Assembly (NCBI GenBank): GCA_938084055.1
Contig: CALKDK010000004.1
Location: 1-64,000, forward strand
Direction of reading: 5' to 3'
Source of the DNA: an uncultured Luminiphilus sp.
GTDB lineage: Bacteria; Pseudomonadota; Gammaproteobacteria; Pseudomonadales; Halieaceae
Length of the DNA: 64,000 nucleotides
Position numbers and translations under genes: made by a program. The notes under the pieces are model-generated. The model saw only the letters and a list, made by a program, of their open reading frames with translations, was not told the DNA's origin and searched no databases. Shown piece after piece: positions 35,040-44,158 of this stretch. The stretch's first letter is position 1, and each line of letters opens with the position of its first letter.

Positions 35040-36347
35040 CTACGTCCGGCTTGCTACGGGCAGTGAAACCGTAATTTCCGCGCCCCGCTCCCAGTTGGAT
35101 ACGACAATATTTCCGCCAAAGCTTTTCACTATGCCATAACTGATGGAGCCGCCGAGGCCTGTGCCTTTGCCTACCTCTTTCGTGGTAAAAAACGGAACAA
35201 ACAATTTATCCATCTGGGTATCACTCAAGCCACCACCCGTATCCCTGACCCTGATGCTCAGAAGACCCTCTGCAAAGCTTCCCGCAATTGTTATGCGCTT
35301 TGTGCTTGGATCAGTGTCACGAATAGCATCAATCGCATTAGCAAGAATGTTTATAAACACCTGTTCAAGTTGGGACTCAACGCCCTGCGCGGGCGGGAGA
35401 TTTTCCGCCAGGTTGATCTCAACCTGAATCGGTGGATCATGCAGCTTACTGGTTAGCAGAATCAGGGCCCCTTTGACGGCACTTTCAATAGACACCTGTT
35501 CCATGGTCGCCGGGTCTGATCGCCCAAAAGATCGCATGTGATCGATTATTTTCCCCGCCCGCATAACGGAACCAGAGATTGCATCGACCTTGGTTTGCAG
35601 GACATCGGTATCAGCTGGCAAACGCTTGAGTAAATTCGAAAGATTGGCGGTGACCAACCTGATATGATTAAGTGGTTGATTGAGTTCATGGGCCGTACCA
35701 GCGGCCAGCTCACCCAAGACCGCCAATTTTGAGGCCGTCACGAGCTGTTTTTCCCTGGCTTTGTGTGTTGTAACGTCCGTAAGCAAAATCCAATAGCGGG
35801 TCTCACCCAAACCAACGAGGTCAACGCGCCATGCCAAGCAATATTTGGTAACGTCATTGGTTTGCAGACTGATTTCCTGCGCTGCCTCCGTGGGGTTCAG
35901 TTTGGCAACTTCCTGCTCGAGAGCCGTTTGAGCCTGCACGGAGCCTTCTACAAACTGGGCAAAAGCCAGGTTGGCAGACAATAGATTGTTTTCTGCCCCA
36001 TACGCGGCGGCTCCCAAAGGCATATCATCAAACAGTTGACGCAGACCTGCTGAAAGACTGGCCAGATTCTCCTGCTCTTGATGCAGGCGCGCGTTGAGGG
36101 ACGTCAACTCCAAAACCTTGACAATAACCGCGTCCTGTCGCCTACCGGCCAGGCCCGCGAAGAGCCCAAGAAATACTGGCGCAGAATCAATAACCCAATG
36201 CAGTGGCTGATCGCGCTGAATCTGAACTGCGTTGGACAGCGTCAGTGGCAAACCCTGAATCAGAAGGTCAAATGAAGTCGATACAACGGGGAACAGCGCA
36301 CCGAATAGGGCACCATAGACACAGTATTGGAAAGTCTTGGTCATCAT
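35040..36347 (-). CDS. Orphan sensor histidine kinase
   Basis: 435 residues. Two N-terminal membrane segments (8-30, 49-68) enclose a short loop. A coiled coil (75-105) and a PAS-like domain (about 106-195, ending I-L-L-T-D-V-T) follow. The phosphoacceptor is His220 in L-G-E-L-A-A-G-T-A-H-E-L-N-Q-P-L-N, close to that of the kinase at 4573-7338. The ATP-binding domain has N-I-L-A-N-A-I-D-A, D-T-G-G-G-L and G-T-G-L-G-G-S-I-S: the usual L of G-T-G-L-G-L is G. No response regulator is adjacent. A perfect 6-bp-arm palindrome (36355-36367) covers its ribosome site. Confidence 0.9.
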   Translation of the reverse strand: MMTKTFQYCVYGALFGALFPVVSTSFDLLIQGLPLTLSNAVQIQRDQPLHWVIDSAPVFLGLFAGLAGRRQDAVIVKVLELTSLNARLHQEQENLASLSAGLRQLFDDMPLGAAAYGAENNLLSANLAFAQFVEGSVQAQTALEQEVAKLNPTEAAQEISLQTNDVTKYCLAWRVDLVGLGETRYWILLTDVTTHKAREKQLVTASKLAVLGELAAGTAHELNQPLNHIRLVTANLSNLLKRLPADTDVLQTKVDAISGSVMRAGKIIDHMRSFGRSDPATMEQVSIESAVKGALILLTSKLHDPPIQVEINLAENLPPAQGVESQLEQVFINILANAIDAIRDTDPSTKRITIAGSFAEGLLSIRVRDTGGGLSDTQMDKLFVPFFTTKEVGKGTGLGGSISYGIVKSFGGNIVVSNWERGAEITVSLPVASRT

Positions 36348-36354
36348 TTAACAT

Positions 36355-36367
36355 ACTCCCCGGGAGT
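36355..36367. promoter_or_regulatory. Palindrome over the kinase ribosome-binding site
   Basis: ACTCCC-C-GGGAGT. On the minus strand the right arm supplies GGGGAG in front of the ATG at 36347, so a folded mRNA or a bound protein would hide the ribosome site. Confidence 0.45.
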
Positions 36368-36545
36368 GGATAATACATCAGATCAGGGGGCGATTACTGC
36401 CGCGACAGGCTCCGGAGTTCCCGATGCCGGGGTGCCGTAACACGATGAACGCCTTTGCGCTCGGGCTTGTGGCTTGTGGTCACGTACCGATATATTTGGG
36501 GGCCAACGGCCATTCATTCAACGATGCGAACGGAGGTCTGATCGA

Positions 36546-36956
36546 ATGGGTAACATCGTCATCCAAGCCCTTGCTGTGCTGAGCGCTCCCCTGCTCTACG
36601 GCATTCTGTGTCTCCCGCTGGCAGGCATTTTTCTGGCGCAGTTCCCCGAGCGACTCAATGCCCTGGGTGGCACCCACGACCCGAAGCTGGTAGTTGGCAT
36701 TGAAGCGTTGCAGTTATTGACTCTGTTGCTCTGTGGCGCAGCGGTCGAGTTGATAGCTGGCCGATCGGACAGCTCCTACCGTACCCTGCTTACAGCCACA
36801 GCTACCATGCTGGCCATAGGCATTGCGGTGCAGTACCGGTACTGGTCGACCATGCCCACCTGGCACCACATCGTCTTCTTTATGCTTATCTTGGTGGGTA
36901 TGCCTGCGGGCGCAGTGTGGCTGCGGAGGCGGAGGCCAACGGGACCACAAACCTAG
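36546..36956 (+). CDS. Small integral membrane protein, function unknown
   Basis: 136 residues from ATG 36546 (GGAGG 9 bases upstream); 24 further upstream codons look like leader. Four membrane helices are predicted (about 7-27, 47-66, 76-93, 103-122), with an Arg-rich tail. No family recognised. Confidence 0.65.
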   Translation: MGNIVIQALAVLSAPLLYGILCLPLAGIFLAQFPERLNALGGTHDPKLVVGIEALQLLTLLLCGAAVELIAGRSDSSYRTLLTATATMLAIGIAVQYRYWSTMPTWHHIVFFMLILVGMPAGAVWLRRRRPTGPQT

Positions 36957-37081
36957 CCCAACGCGCTGTGCAGGCATTCATACGGTCGCTGGGTGCGCAC
37001 CGTTGGAGCCGTTATTCCAGCAGCGCCGGGGGCGACTCCTGGACATGTGCCAAGGGAAATAGGCAAAGCCGAGATCTAAAA

Positions 37082-38602
37082 CTAGTGGCTGGCCTCGAAT
37101 ACAAAAGCTGCCAGCGCTTCTATTTCAGAGGAGGTCAGTTGGCTGCCGTACGCTGGCATGGCACCCACCCCCTGGGTAACGGCTTTACGGACCTGGGCAA
37201 GGGTGGGCTTGAGCGTATTCAAATTGGGGCCTACGACGCCCATGGCATTGGCAGCATCCAGGCTGTGACAAACACCACACCCCGGCCGCGCTGTGCCCAT
37301 GAAAATATCCCGTCCCGCCAATGCCTGCGCAGACAGGTCCCGCTCTACAGGTGATGATGCGGTCACAGTATCCAATACAGCCACCTGTTCTGTCGGCCCG
37401 CGCTCCACACGCTCGGGAAGGACAGCAACCGCACTCACTACCAACCCATGATCAGCCCAGCCATTGTGGCCATAACCTCGATGATTATCTTCCGCAAGGC
37501 GCGGCTGCTGCTCACCTGCCGTATCCACAGCTCGGCTCACAAAACGGTGTTGCCCAACATCAACATGCGTCTGGACGCTAAAAGTCCGCCAGGCATTGGG
37601 ACCAAGATCAGGTCCCACAAATGTTGCCGGTCGCCAGGTCGCACCTGCATCACCTGACACTTCCACTGCGCTTATACCCCGCTCACCGGACAAGGCCACC
37701 CCATACAGTGTGATGGGTCCCGCGAGTACGGGGTGCCCGTCGGCACCGGGCCCGTTCAACCAGGACTTCACGGGCATCCGCCACATAGAGGGGTACTGCG
37801 GTCCGCCCGCATCACCCCGGGGTCTGAAGCGATATCCTGACTGCTGTATCTTGGCGGTAGACTCACGTTCTGTAGCACCAACTCCCCGAACCCATTTTAC
37901 ATTGTTAACACCAAAGTAACCGGGAACAATGAGACGCAACGGCCCGCCATGGACAGCAGGCAACGGCGCGCCATTCATTTCCCAAACCAGCAGACAATCT
38001 TCGAGGGCCTTGGTAATGGGTATGGACCGCTCCACAACCACTGCATCCCTGTCGATCCCCTCCGGTAGTTCTTCTCCCCCAGTTGTGGTCAGGAAGGCAG
38101 GCTCACCGACGGCACCGCCAAAGTGGTCAAACACGTCTTTAAGACTAACGCCTGTCCAAAGCGCACAGCCCGCGGCACCGACTTCCCATTGTGAGCCCGA
38201 GGGGTTATGCGCAAAAAAGGCGCGGCCATTACCTGAACACTGTATGACAGATGCAACGGTTTTTAGATTCATACCCTTAAGCTCACCAACAGTCAGGCAG
38301 CCAGAACGGGCGCAACCGGAGACTGTGAAAGCCCACTGATCTCCCTGTTCGGTCACCGGAGTGGGTGGCATGGGCAGATTGTTGCGCACGAAAAAATGCG
38401 AGGAAGGTGTTATGGGCCCAAACCCAAATTGACTGCGCCGCGTTTCGAGTGCCCAGGGCAAATCGCTATGCTCCAGAAATGTATGTGACTGTTTGCCTTC
38501 TGGCAGCCCCCGGGCACCGCTGGACAATGTTCGTGAATGTGCAGCCAGGGCAACACCTGCTGCAATACCCTTGATGACAAAACGACGAGAAAGCGGCTGC
38601 AT
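37082..38602 (-). CDS. Sulfite oxidase-family molybdoenzyme fused to cytochrome c
   Basis: 506 residues. Twin-arginine export signal S-R-R-F-V-I-K-G (5-12). The molybdopterin domain (about 60-250) has the Mo-ligand Cys122 in I-Q-C-S-G-N-G-R. The dimerisation domain (about 270-395) follows, then a class I cytochrome c domain with C-G-V-C-H at 442-446 and a likely axial Met482 (A-M-P-A-Y). In typical bacterial sulfite dehydrogenases (SorAB) the cytochrome is a separate subunit; here both are in one chain. The enzyme would oxidise sulfite, or another oxoanion, in the periplasm and pass electrons to the haem. Sulfite as substrate is inferred from the family. Confidence 0.9.
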   Translation of the reverse strand: MQPLSRRFVIKGIAAGVALAAHSRTLSSGARGLPEGKQSHTFLEHSDLPWALETRRSQFGFGPITPSSHFFVRNNLPMPPTPVTEQGDQWAFTVSGCARSGCLTVGELKGMNLKTVASVIQCSGNGRAFFAHNPSGSQWEVGAAGCALWTGVSLKDVFDHFGGAVGEPAFLTTTGGEELPEGIDRDAVVVERSIPITKALEDCLLVWEMNGAPLPAVHGGPLRLIVPGYFGVNNVKWVRGVGATERESTAKIQQSGYRFRPRGDAGGPQYPSMWRMPVKSWLNGPGADGHPVLAGPITLYGVALSGERGISAVEVSGDAGATWRPATFVGPDLGPNAWRTFSVQTHVDVGQHRFVSRAVDTAGEQQPRLAEDNHRGYGHNGWADHGLVVSAVAVLPERVERGPTEQVAVLDTVTASSPVERDLSAQALAGRDIFMGTARPGCGVCHSLDAANAMGVVGPNLNTLKPTLAQVRKAVTQGVGAMPAYGSQLTSSEIEALAAFVFEASH

Positions 38603-38882
38603 GTCTTGAATCCTGAATTACGGCTTGGCATTGACGAGTATAAAGCCGACAACAACGCTAGGCTCCAGTTAAATCCATGACTGCCGCTGATCGATAGCTA
38701 GCGCGCTGCACTGCGCAGCTCACTACAGGTGATACAGGAGCCGCCCTGCCAAAAGCCGGGTAGCGTTAAGCAAAAACAGTCGCCAATGTAATCTCCGCCC
38801 GGGGTTCCTGCATGGCCGCGCCAGGCAGTTGTCATCGCCGCCCCGATGACCAGCAGACTAAAAGGCACCCTCAGGTGGCGAC
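38603..38882. other. Intergenic region between sulfite oxidase fusion and TetR gene
   Basis: 280 bases. A minus-strand reading of about 45 codons with four Cys can be drawn downstream of TetR but has no ribosome site and no family; not annotated. Confidence 0.4.
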
Positions 38883-39494
38883 CTAACGCTGGGTAGCCAA
38901 CTCGTCCAGGACGCCATCCAGATACCTGATAACGGCGCCTTTGGCATGTTCATGATAACTGGGAGTGATCTTGCCATGCTCGATAAACGCCTTACGCCAT
39001 ACCGCATCTGCGATCTCGGCTGCCACCTCACAGGCCCTTGCGAGCTTTCTGGATTTGGGTACCCCTGCCCGCGTCACCAACAGATTGTAAATCTCCCTTC
39101 CAACCTGCTGGTTGGCAACATTGGTAGAAACCAAGGACTTTGGAGACAGCGACAAGACCATTTCTACGGGGCTTTTTTGGTAAAAGATGAGGGTCCTGTC
39201 CATCAGAGCTGTCATCAGAAGACGCCAGTCATCCCCCGGCGCGAAATCGGGCATTGCCGCCATCAATTTCTCAAGACCTCGCTGATACAGCGCGTCAATA
39301 AGTGCTTCAATCGAAGGGAAAAAATAATACAGCGACACCCGAGGAACCCCTGCCCTACGCGCCACGTCACGTAGCGTTAGAAACTCCAGTGACTGCGTTT
39401 CGGCAATCATGTCCCCCGCAGCGGCCAAAATTTTCTCGTACCGCGCTATGCCAGGTTTTCTCTCAGGCGGCCGACTTATTTTTTTTGCTGCCAT
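38883..39494 (-). CDS. TetR-family transcriptional repressor
   Basis: 203 residues from ATG 39494, with GAGGATC upstream; the longer start at 39539 lacks one. Helix-turn-helix at about 37-60 (L-R-D-V-A-R-R-A-G-V-P-R-V-S-L-Y-Y-F-F). The C-terminal ligand domain is all-helical. It is divergent from the hydrolase-sulfatase-PhyH cluster and is likely its repressor; a small inverted repeat at 39681-39695 is a candidate site. Confidence 0.92.
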   Translation of the reverse strand: MAAKKISRPPERKPGIARYEKILAAAGDMIAETQSLEFLTLRDVARRAGVPRVSLYYFFPSIEALIDALYQRGLEKLMAAMPDFAPGDDWRLLMTALMDRTLIFYQKSPVEMVLSLSPKSLVSTNVANQQVGREIYNLLVTRAGVPKSRKLARACEVAAEIADAVWRKAFIEHGKITPSYHEHAKGAVIRYLDGVLDELATQR

Positions 39495-39680
39495 TTTGAT
39501 CCTCAAAAAGCGTGTCAATAATGTACGCCATCGCAACACAGGATGGAAAAATCCGCGCGAAGTCGTTTCAAAGGCTACCGAACCCGGCTGCTACTTTCGA
39601 CCCTTATCTGTAAGAGTCGACAGAGCCTGACACTAAAGGATAGTTGCTACAACAGGATACCGTCACTAGGATAACTAACA

Positions 39681-39695
39681 AAAGTTTAAGACTTT
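39681..39695. promoter_or_regulatory. Candidate TetR operator
   Basis: AAAGT-TTAAG-ACTTT, a 5-bp-arm inverted repeat 28 bases before the hydrolase start and within the divergent gap. Short arms make it a modest candidate. Confidence 0.35.
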
Positions 39696-39723
39696 AATTA
39701 CACGACGCCATGGTGGAGAGAAA

Positions 39724-40560
39724 TTGATACCCCTAAATGGAGTGAACTATCATGTGACCGACCGAGGCGATGCCATCGAAGGCACCGTTCTATTATTCCA
39801 CGGCATGCCCGATACCGGTGCAATTTGGGATAATCTGGCGACACGGCTTGTAGAACATGGCTATCGCGTGATCTACCCCGATATGCTGGGGTACGGGCGT
39901 ACTGAAAAACCCGCAGACCCAGAACGCTATGCTGGCGAACACGTTATCGCCGATCTCATCGCCCTGATTGAAGCCCTGCAGCTGCCTCGCTGTCATATTG
40001 TTGGCCATGACTGGGGTGCCTACGCTAGCTGGGAACTGGCCACTCATTTACCTCAACAGTTCCTGCGACACGTCGCAGTATCCATGAGTCACCCCGCTAT
40101 ATTTTTTTCAAATCTCAATCTCAACAGCCTGCGCGACAACTGGTACATGTACCTGAACACGCAGGAGGCAGCCGTAGACCTCTACACCATGGACAACTGC
40201 GCCTTTTTCCGGGAGTTCATCACAACGACACATCCTGATCTTGATGAGGTATGCAGTCGCCTGCGCGAGCCCGAGGCAATGCGGGCAAACCTCAACTGGG
40301 ATCGCGGTAACCCTTTGGCGAAGAGCTACGTCGTTGCCCGTTCGGGAAAATTGAAGTACCCGAAGATCAACGTTCCTACCCTGGGCCTGTGGAGCCCCGG
40401 CGACGTGTATTTACTTGAAGCTCACATGCAGGAATCAGGCGCATACGTCGACTCTGAGTGGTGCTACCAACGACTCTCATACGGCTCTCATTGGTGCATG
40501 TTGGATAACCCCGACGAGACCAACGCCGCCATTCTTAACTGGCTGGTAAACACCGACTAG
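39724..40560 (+). CDS. Alpha/beta hydrolase, epoxide hydrolase-like
   Basis: 278 residues from TTG 39724; GGAGAG lies 6 bases before it and no ATG fits. Features: H-G-M-P-D-T-G-A-I-W oxyanion loop, D-M-L-G-Y-G-R-T-E-K-P, nucleophile Asp96 in G-H-D-W-G-A, and a His in G-S-H-W-C-M. Asp nucleophile plus Trp is shared by epoxide hydrolases and haloalkane dehalogenases; the sequence around the cap fits epoxide hydrolase slightly better. First in a unit with the arylsulfatase (39 bases on), under the divergent TetR gene. Confidence 0.82.
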   Translation: MIPLNGVNYHVTDRGDAIEGTVLLFHGMPDTGAIWDNLATRLVEHGYRVIYPDMLGYGRTEKPADPERYAGEHVIADLIALIEALQLPRCHIVGHDWGAYASWELATHLPQQFLRHVAVSMSHPAIFFSNLNLNSLRDNWYMYLNTQEAAVDLYTMDNCAFFREFITTTHPDLDEVCSRLREPEAMRANLNWDRGNPLAKSYVVARSGKLKYPKINVPTLGLWSPGDVYLLEAHMQESGAYVDSEWCYQRLSYGSHWCMLDNPDETNAAILNWLVNTD

Positions 40561-40599
40561 GTAAAGAGCGAGAAACCCGAACAGAAAGAGGAACGACCG

Positions 40600-42081
40600 A
40601 TGCTAAATAACACGCCCTCACTATGCCATAAGGTGCTCGCCACTCTTGTGATGTTGGCCGCCATCAACGTCGCTGAGTCAGCAGATCGACCCAACGTAGT
40701 GCTGATGCTTTCAGACAATCTGGGCTTTGGTGATCTTGGCGCCTATGGCAGCGGCGGTGACATGCGCGGTATGCCCACCCCCAATCTTGATCAACTCGCT
40801 GCTGAAGGCCTGATGATGACCCAGTTTTTTGTTGAACCGGGTTGCACCCCCTCCCGCGCAGGCCTCATGACGGGTCGCTACAGTGTGCGATCGGGTCTCA
40901 ACAGTATCATTGTGGCCGGCACGCCCCTGACGTTACAAGCCGAAGAGTTTACTATCGCAGAGCTTTTCAAGGAACACGGCTACACCACCGGGATGACGGG
41001 CAAATGGCACCTGGGAAGCAACGACGAGCAGAGTTGGCCCACAAACCAGGGTTTTGATAGCTATCGCGTTGGCATTCTTGAAACCACCGACGGCACGCTT
41101 TACCCCGAGTCAATGCGTCGGACTGGAGTTTCTGAAGCAGCGATCACCAAAAGTCAGCCAAAAATCTGGGAATCAGACGAGAACGGCAGGCTGCAGCCGG
41201 TACGGATTTATGACCTGGATTACCGTCGCGAGGTCGAGGGAGATATCGCCGAGGCGGCCACCAACTACATCACTGAGCACGCCGATGACGAGGAACCCTT
41301 TTTCCTCTACGTGGGTTGGTCACACGTGCACTATCCGTCGGGCGCAGCAAAGGAATTCATGGGCAAGTCGGCAGCAGGTGCATACGGCGACATGCTGATG
41401 GAGCACGATCATCGAGTCGGAGAAGTACTCGCTGCAATCGACAACGCTGGCATCACTGAGAATACCCTGGTTGTTTATCTCTCCGATAACGGACCTGTAA
41501 ACCATAATGGTAAAGACGATGACTATCTTGGAAGCGCGCCGGGGCCATTCCGTGGCGAGATTGGTGATGTGCTCGAGGGCTCGCTACGTGTGCCGGGCAT
41601 GATCCGCTGGCCAGGTAAGATTCCGGCGCGCAAGAGCAATGAAATGGTCGCGATCCATGATTTCCTGCCAACCTTTGCCGGCCTGCTTGGAGTAGCTCTC
41701 CCTGATGATCGACCGATTGACGGTCGCAACCAGATGGAGTTCTTTACCGGGAAATCTGAAAAATCAGCAAGGGAAGACTACCTCGCGTTCATTAACGGAG
41801 AAGTAAGCGCGGTCCGCTGGCGCAACTGGCGAATGTATCCGAAGGAAGTCATTTCTTCTGCGGGAAACCCCTCTGCGGCCGGAATTTATGGTTACCGCGT
41901 CGAGGGAATGGGTTATCCCGCCATCTATAATATAGCCAGGGATCCACGCGAACGCATGAACCAGATAGGCACATCCGCCTGGGTCATCGCTCCGTACCTG
42001 GCCATTATCAAGACTTACGAGGACAGCCTGGAGAAGTACCCCAATCCGCCCGGGTTTAGCCTGACAGAATTTAGCAGGTAG
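40600..42081 (+). CDS. Exported arylsulfatase (Cys-type formylglycine)
   Basis: 493 residues. Signal peptide about 1-27 (A-E-S-A-D). The modification motif C-T-P-S-R places formylglycine at Cys82. Metal ligands: S-D-N-L-G (39-40, with Asn where many family members have Asp) and L-S-D-N-G-P. T-G-K-W-H-L-G and the alkaline-phosphatase-like fold complete the domain. It removes sulfate from an ester in the periplasm once matured by a formylglycine-generating enzyme, which is not in this window. The D-N variant occurs in some sulfatase branches; its effect on activity is uncertain. Confidence 0.92.
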   Translation: MLNNTPSLCHKVLATLVMLAAINVAESADRPNVVLMLSDNLGFGDLGAYGSGGDMRGMPTPNLDQLAAEGLMMTQFFVEPGCTPSRAGLMTGRYSVRSGLNSIIVAGTPLTLQAEEFTIAELFKEHGYTTGMTGKWHLGSNDEQSWPTNQGFDSYRVGILETTDGTLYPESMRRTGVSEAAITKSQPKIWESDENGRLQPVRIYDLDYRREVEGDIAEAATNYITEHADDEEPFFLYVGWSHVHYPSGAAKEFMGKSAAGAYGDMLMEHDHRVGEVLAAIDNAGITENTLVVYLSDNGPVNHNGKDDDYLGSAPGPFRGEIGDVLEGSLRVPGMIRWPGKIPARKSNEMVAIHDFLPTFAGLLGVALPDDRPIDGRNQMEFFTGKSEKSAREDYLAFINGEVSAVRWRNWRMYPKEVISSAGNPSAAGIYGYRVEGMGYPAIYNIARDPRERMNQIGTSAWVIAPYLAIIKTYEDSLEKYPNPPGFSLTEFSR

Positions 42082-42195
42082 ACCCCAATCGGGGCCTCAT
42101 CCGAGCCGACCAGAACCCGTCATTTGCACCCGACGCAGGTCCTGTAGAAGGTGGGAGCCCGGGATAACAGTCAGAGAAAAAATGAGGCACAGACA

Positions 42196-43065
42196 ATGAC
42201 CAGCATCACGCATTTCCCAGAAGAGGCCAGTTCTGACGATGTAGTGGCAGCCCTGATCAGGGACGGTGCCGTAATTATCGATAATGTCATCAGTCCGGCT
42301 TTTATTGCCGAGCTAACTGAAGAGACGAACCCCTACATGGAAGCCACCGAGAACGGATTCGATGATTTCACTGGCTTTCTCACCACCCGGACAGGCGGTC
42401 TCCTGGGGCGCTCCGCAAAATGTCGGGAACTCATTGCCCACGACAAAATTCTTGCGCACTGCAACCAATTTCTGGCGCCCTACTGCAAGCGCGTTCAACT
42501 TCACCTATCACAAATAATTCGTATTCGCCCGGGCGAGACGGCACAGATGATTCATCGTGACCGGTGGGCCTGGGGCAAACATCTTGCCCACGTAGAGCCG
42601 CAATTCAATACGATATGGGCGATCACAGACTTCACCGCCGAGAATGGCGCAACCTGCGTGATCCCGGGCAGCTCTCGCTGGGCCGACGACGCAGAGATTC
42701 CTGCCGACAGCATCGTGCAGGCTGAAATGAAAGCAGGCTCTGTACTGGTTTATTCCGGCTCGGTGTTCCACGGAGGGGGTGCAAATCGGAGTCATAGTGA
42801 CCGAATTGGCATCAACATCACTTACACCCTGGGGTGGCTTCGCCAGGAAGAAAATCAATACCTTACCTGCCCTCCCGAAATAGCCAAGGCGTTTGATCGA
42901 CCACTGCAGGAACTCGCAGGCTACGCTATGGGACAGTACGCCCTGGGTTATTACTCTCCCCCGGGCGCACCGGGGGAGCATCCGGAGCTCGTGCCCCCGG
43001 AGTATGCGCTGGGAATCGAAGTGGATGCTTCGATGATGGGAGAGCCTGTCACTGCAGATTCCTGA
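42196..43065 (+). CDS. Phytanoyl-CoA dioxygenase (PhyH)-family Fe(II)/2-oxoglutarate oxygenase
   Basis: 289 residues from ATG 42196; 15 upstream in-frame codons look like leader. The facial triad is H-x-D in I-H-R-D-R-W-A-W and a distal His in F-H-G-G-G, with R-S-H-S-D-R-I-G for 2-oxoglutarate. The family hydroxylates a carbon, classically alpha to a branched acyl-CoA, with O2 and 2-oxoglutarate. Same strand as the sulfatase, 114 bases on; ends in the hairpin at 43070-43084. A second, distinct PhyH gene is at 45225. Confidence 0.88.
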   Translation: MTSITHFPEEASSDDVVAALIRDGAVIIDNVISPAFIAELTEETNPYMEATENGFDDFTGFLTTRTGGLLGRSAKCRELIAHDKILAHCNQFLAPYCKRVQLHLSQIIRIRPGETAQMIHRDRWAWGKHLAHVEPQFNTIWAITDFTAENGATCVIPGSSRWADDAEIPADSIVQAEMKAGSVLVYSGSVFHGGGANRSHSDRIGINITYTLGWLRQEENQYLTCPPEIAKAFDRPLQELAGYAMGQYALGYYSPPGAPGEHPELVPPEYALGIEVDASMMGEPVTADS

Positions 43066-43069
43066 GCGA

Positions 43070-43084
43070 CCCCACACTGTGGGG
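43070..43084. terminator. Short perfect hairpin after the PhyH gene
   Basis: CCCCACA-C-TGTGGGG directly downstream of the stop. No clear U-tract follows, so termination is only likely. Confidence 0.5.
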
Positions 43085-43148
43085 CTGTGCTCTCGTCAGA
43101 CAGGCCAGCTGCTTTCTGATTTGCCCTGGTTTGAATGTCACTGTTTGG

Positions 43149-44121
43149 CTATTCGAAAACGACAAAGGGGGTATAGGTGAAATTAATGGCAAACCGGCCG
43201 CCCTCGAAACGCGCTTTCGACTCGAGCTCCTTCATATAGTTAAAGGACACATTGAAGCGCGGCGTAGGCGTAGCCCACTACCCAATTTGCAAACCCAGGG
43301 CATGAACTTCCTCTTTTGTGTTGGGGTCCAAGGCAACAGCAACTTCAGGTCTTGTATCGCGCTCTATCTGCCACCGACTGTACCCGGCAATCCGCACCTC
43401 CAGGCGATCAGACAGATACTGACTAAAGCCGTACTCGAGAGTGACCTGATCCCCCGCAGTGACATCCGTTTCTTCTTTTTCTGTGTGGGGCTCGAAGGTC
43501 ACCGCCAGCATCAGCACAGAGGCCTAGGTTTCATCGAGAAAGCAATAACCTGACAACTGCGCCTGACCCGTGAAAAATCCGAGGCCGATGTTGTCGTTCT
43601 CATCAGCATCGTATTTGTCAGTGGGAAGATAGACCCCTACGCCCAATGAGATGTCGTAACGCGGGTTGTGCCAACCCAAAGAAAGCGGCTGGACATACGT
43701 ATCACCCAGACCCCCGGCATCGGTGTCAGATTCGAGGCTATTGCCCAAGCCATACAGCTTGGTAGCCAGAGTTGGCACCACATAAAAAGCATAATTACCT
43801 CCGAGAATGGTGTACTCGGTCGACCAGTAAAAAGCCGGCGACACCAACAGCAGGTCCACATCAGTATCGAGACCCAACTCCAACGGCCACGGCAAGCTGT
43901 CTATGGGTCTCCCTCACTATTTCGTAAGCTCCCGGTGACACTATTTCGGCAGGTATCTGTGGGGTAGTAAGCGTTGTACTGAAGGTAATAAAAACCGGGG
44001 ACAGCAGGTGCCGCGAAGTCCCTGATATTGGCGATACCAGGCGCGTAATCGCCTACTGCCTTGCCTGGACCAGCATGGGGAGAGCCAACAAAAAAATCAC
44101 CGGCTGCGGAATGGCTTGCAT
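43149..44121 (-). pseudogene. SphA/phenol-MetA-like outer-membrane protein, multiply disrupted
   Basis: From ATG 44121 (signal peptide M-Q-A-I-P-Q... L-V-Q-A) the family's N-terminus D-Y-A-P-G-I-A-N-I-R-D-F and G-F-Y-Y-L-Q-Y-N follow only after a frameshift near 44060. A second frameshift near 43910 precedes V-D-L-L-L-V-S-P-A-F. In-frame TAG codons occur at 43524-43526 and 43278-43280. Between and beyond them the protein reads on (V-T-L-E-Y-G-F-S-Q-Y-L-S; V-S-F-N-Y-M-K-E-L) to a proper end at 43149. At least four lesions make it a dead copy. The family forms small outer-membrane beta-barrels tied to aromatic or steroid uptake. An intact related gene lies next to it. Confidence 0.85.
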
Positions 44122-44158
44122 ATAAAACTCCCCAGCACCCATGAGGTGCAGTGAAGTA

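Noticed and set aside
38640-38860. Small Cys-containing minus-strand reading after the TetR gene
   Set aside because: No ribosome site, no family, and about 45 codons only.
43131-43553. Plus-strand 140-codon frame
   Set aside because: It is the antisense of the SphA-like pseudogene, whose family residues are on the minus strand.
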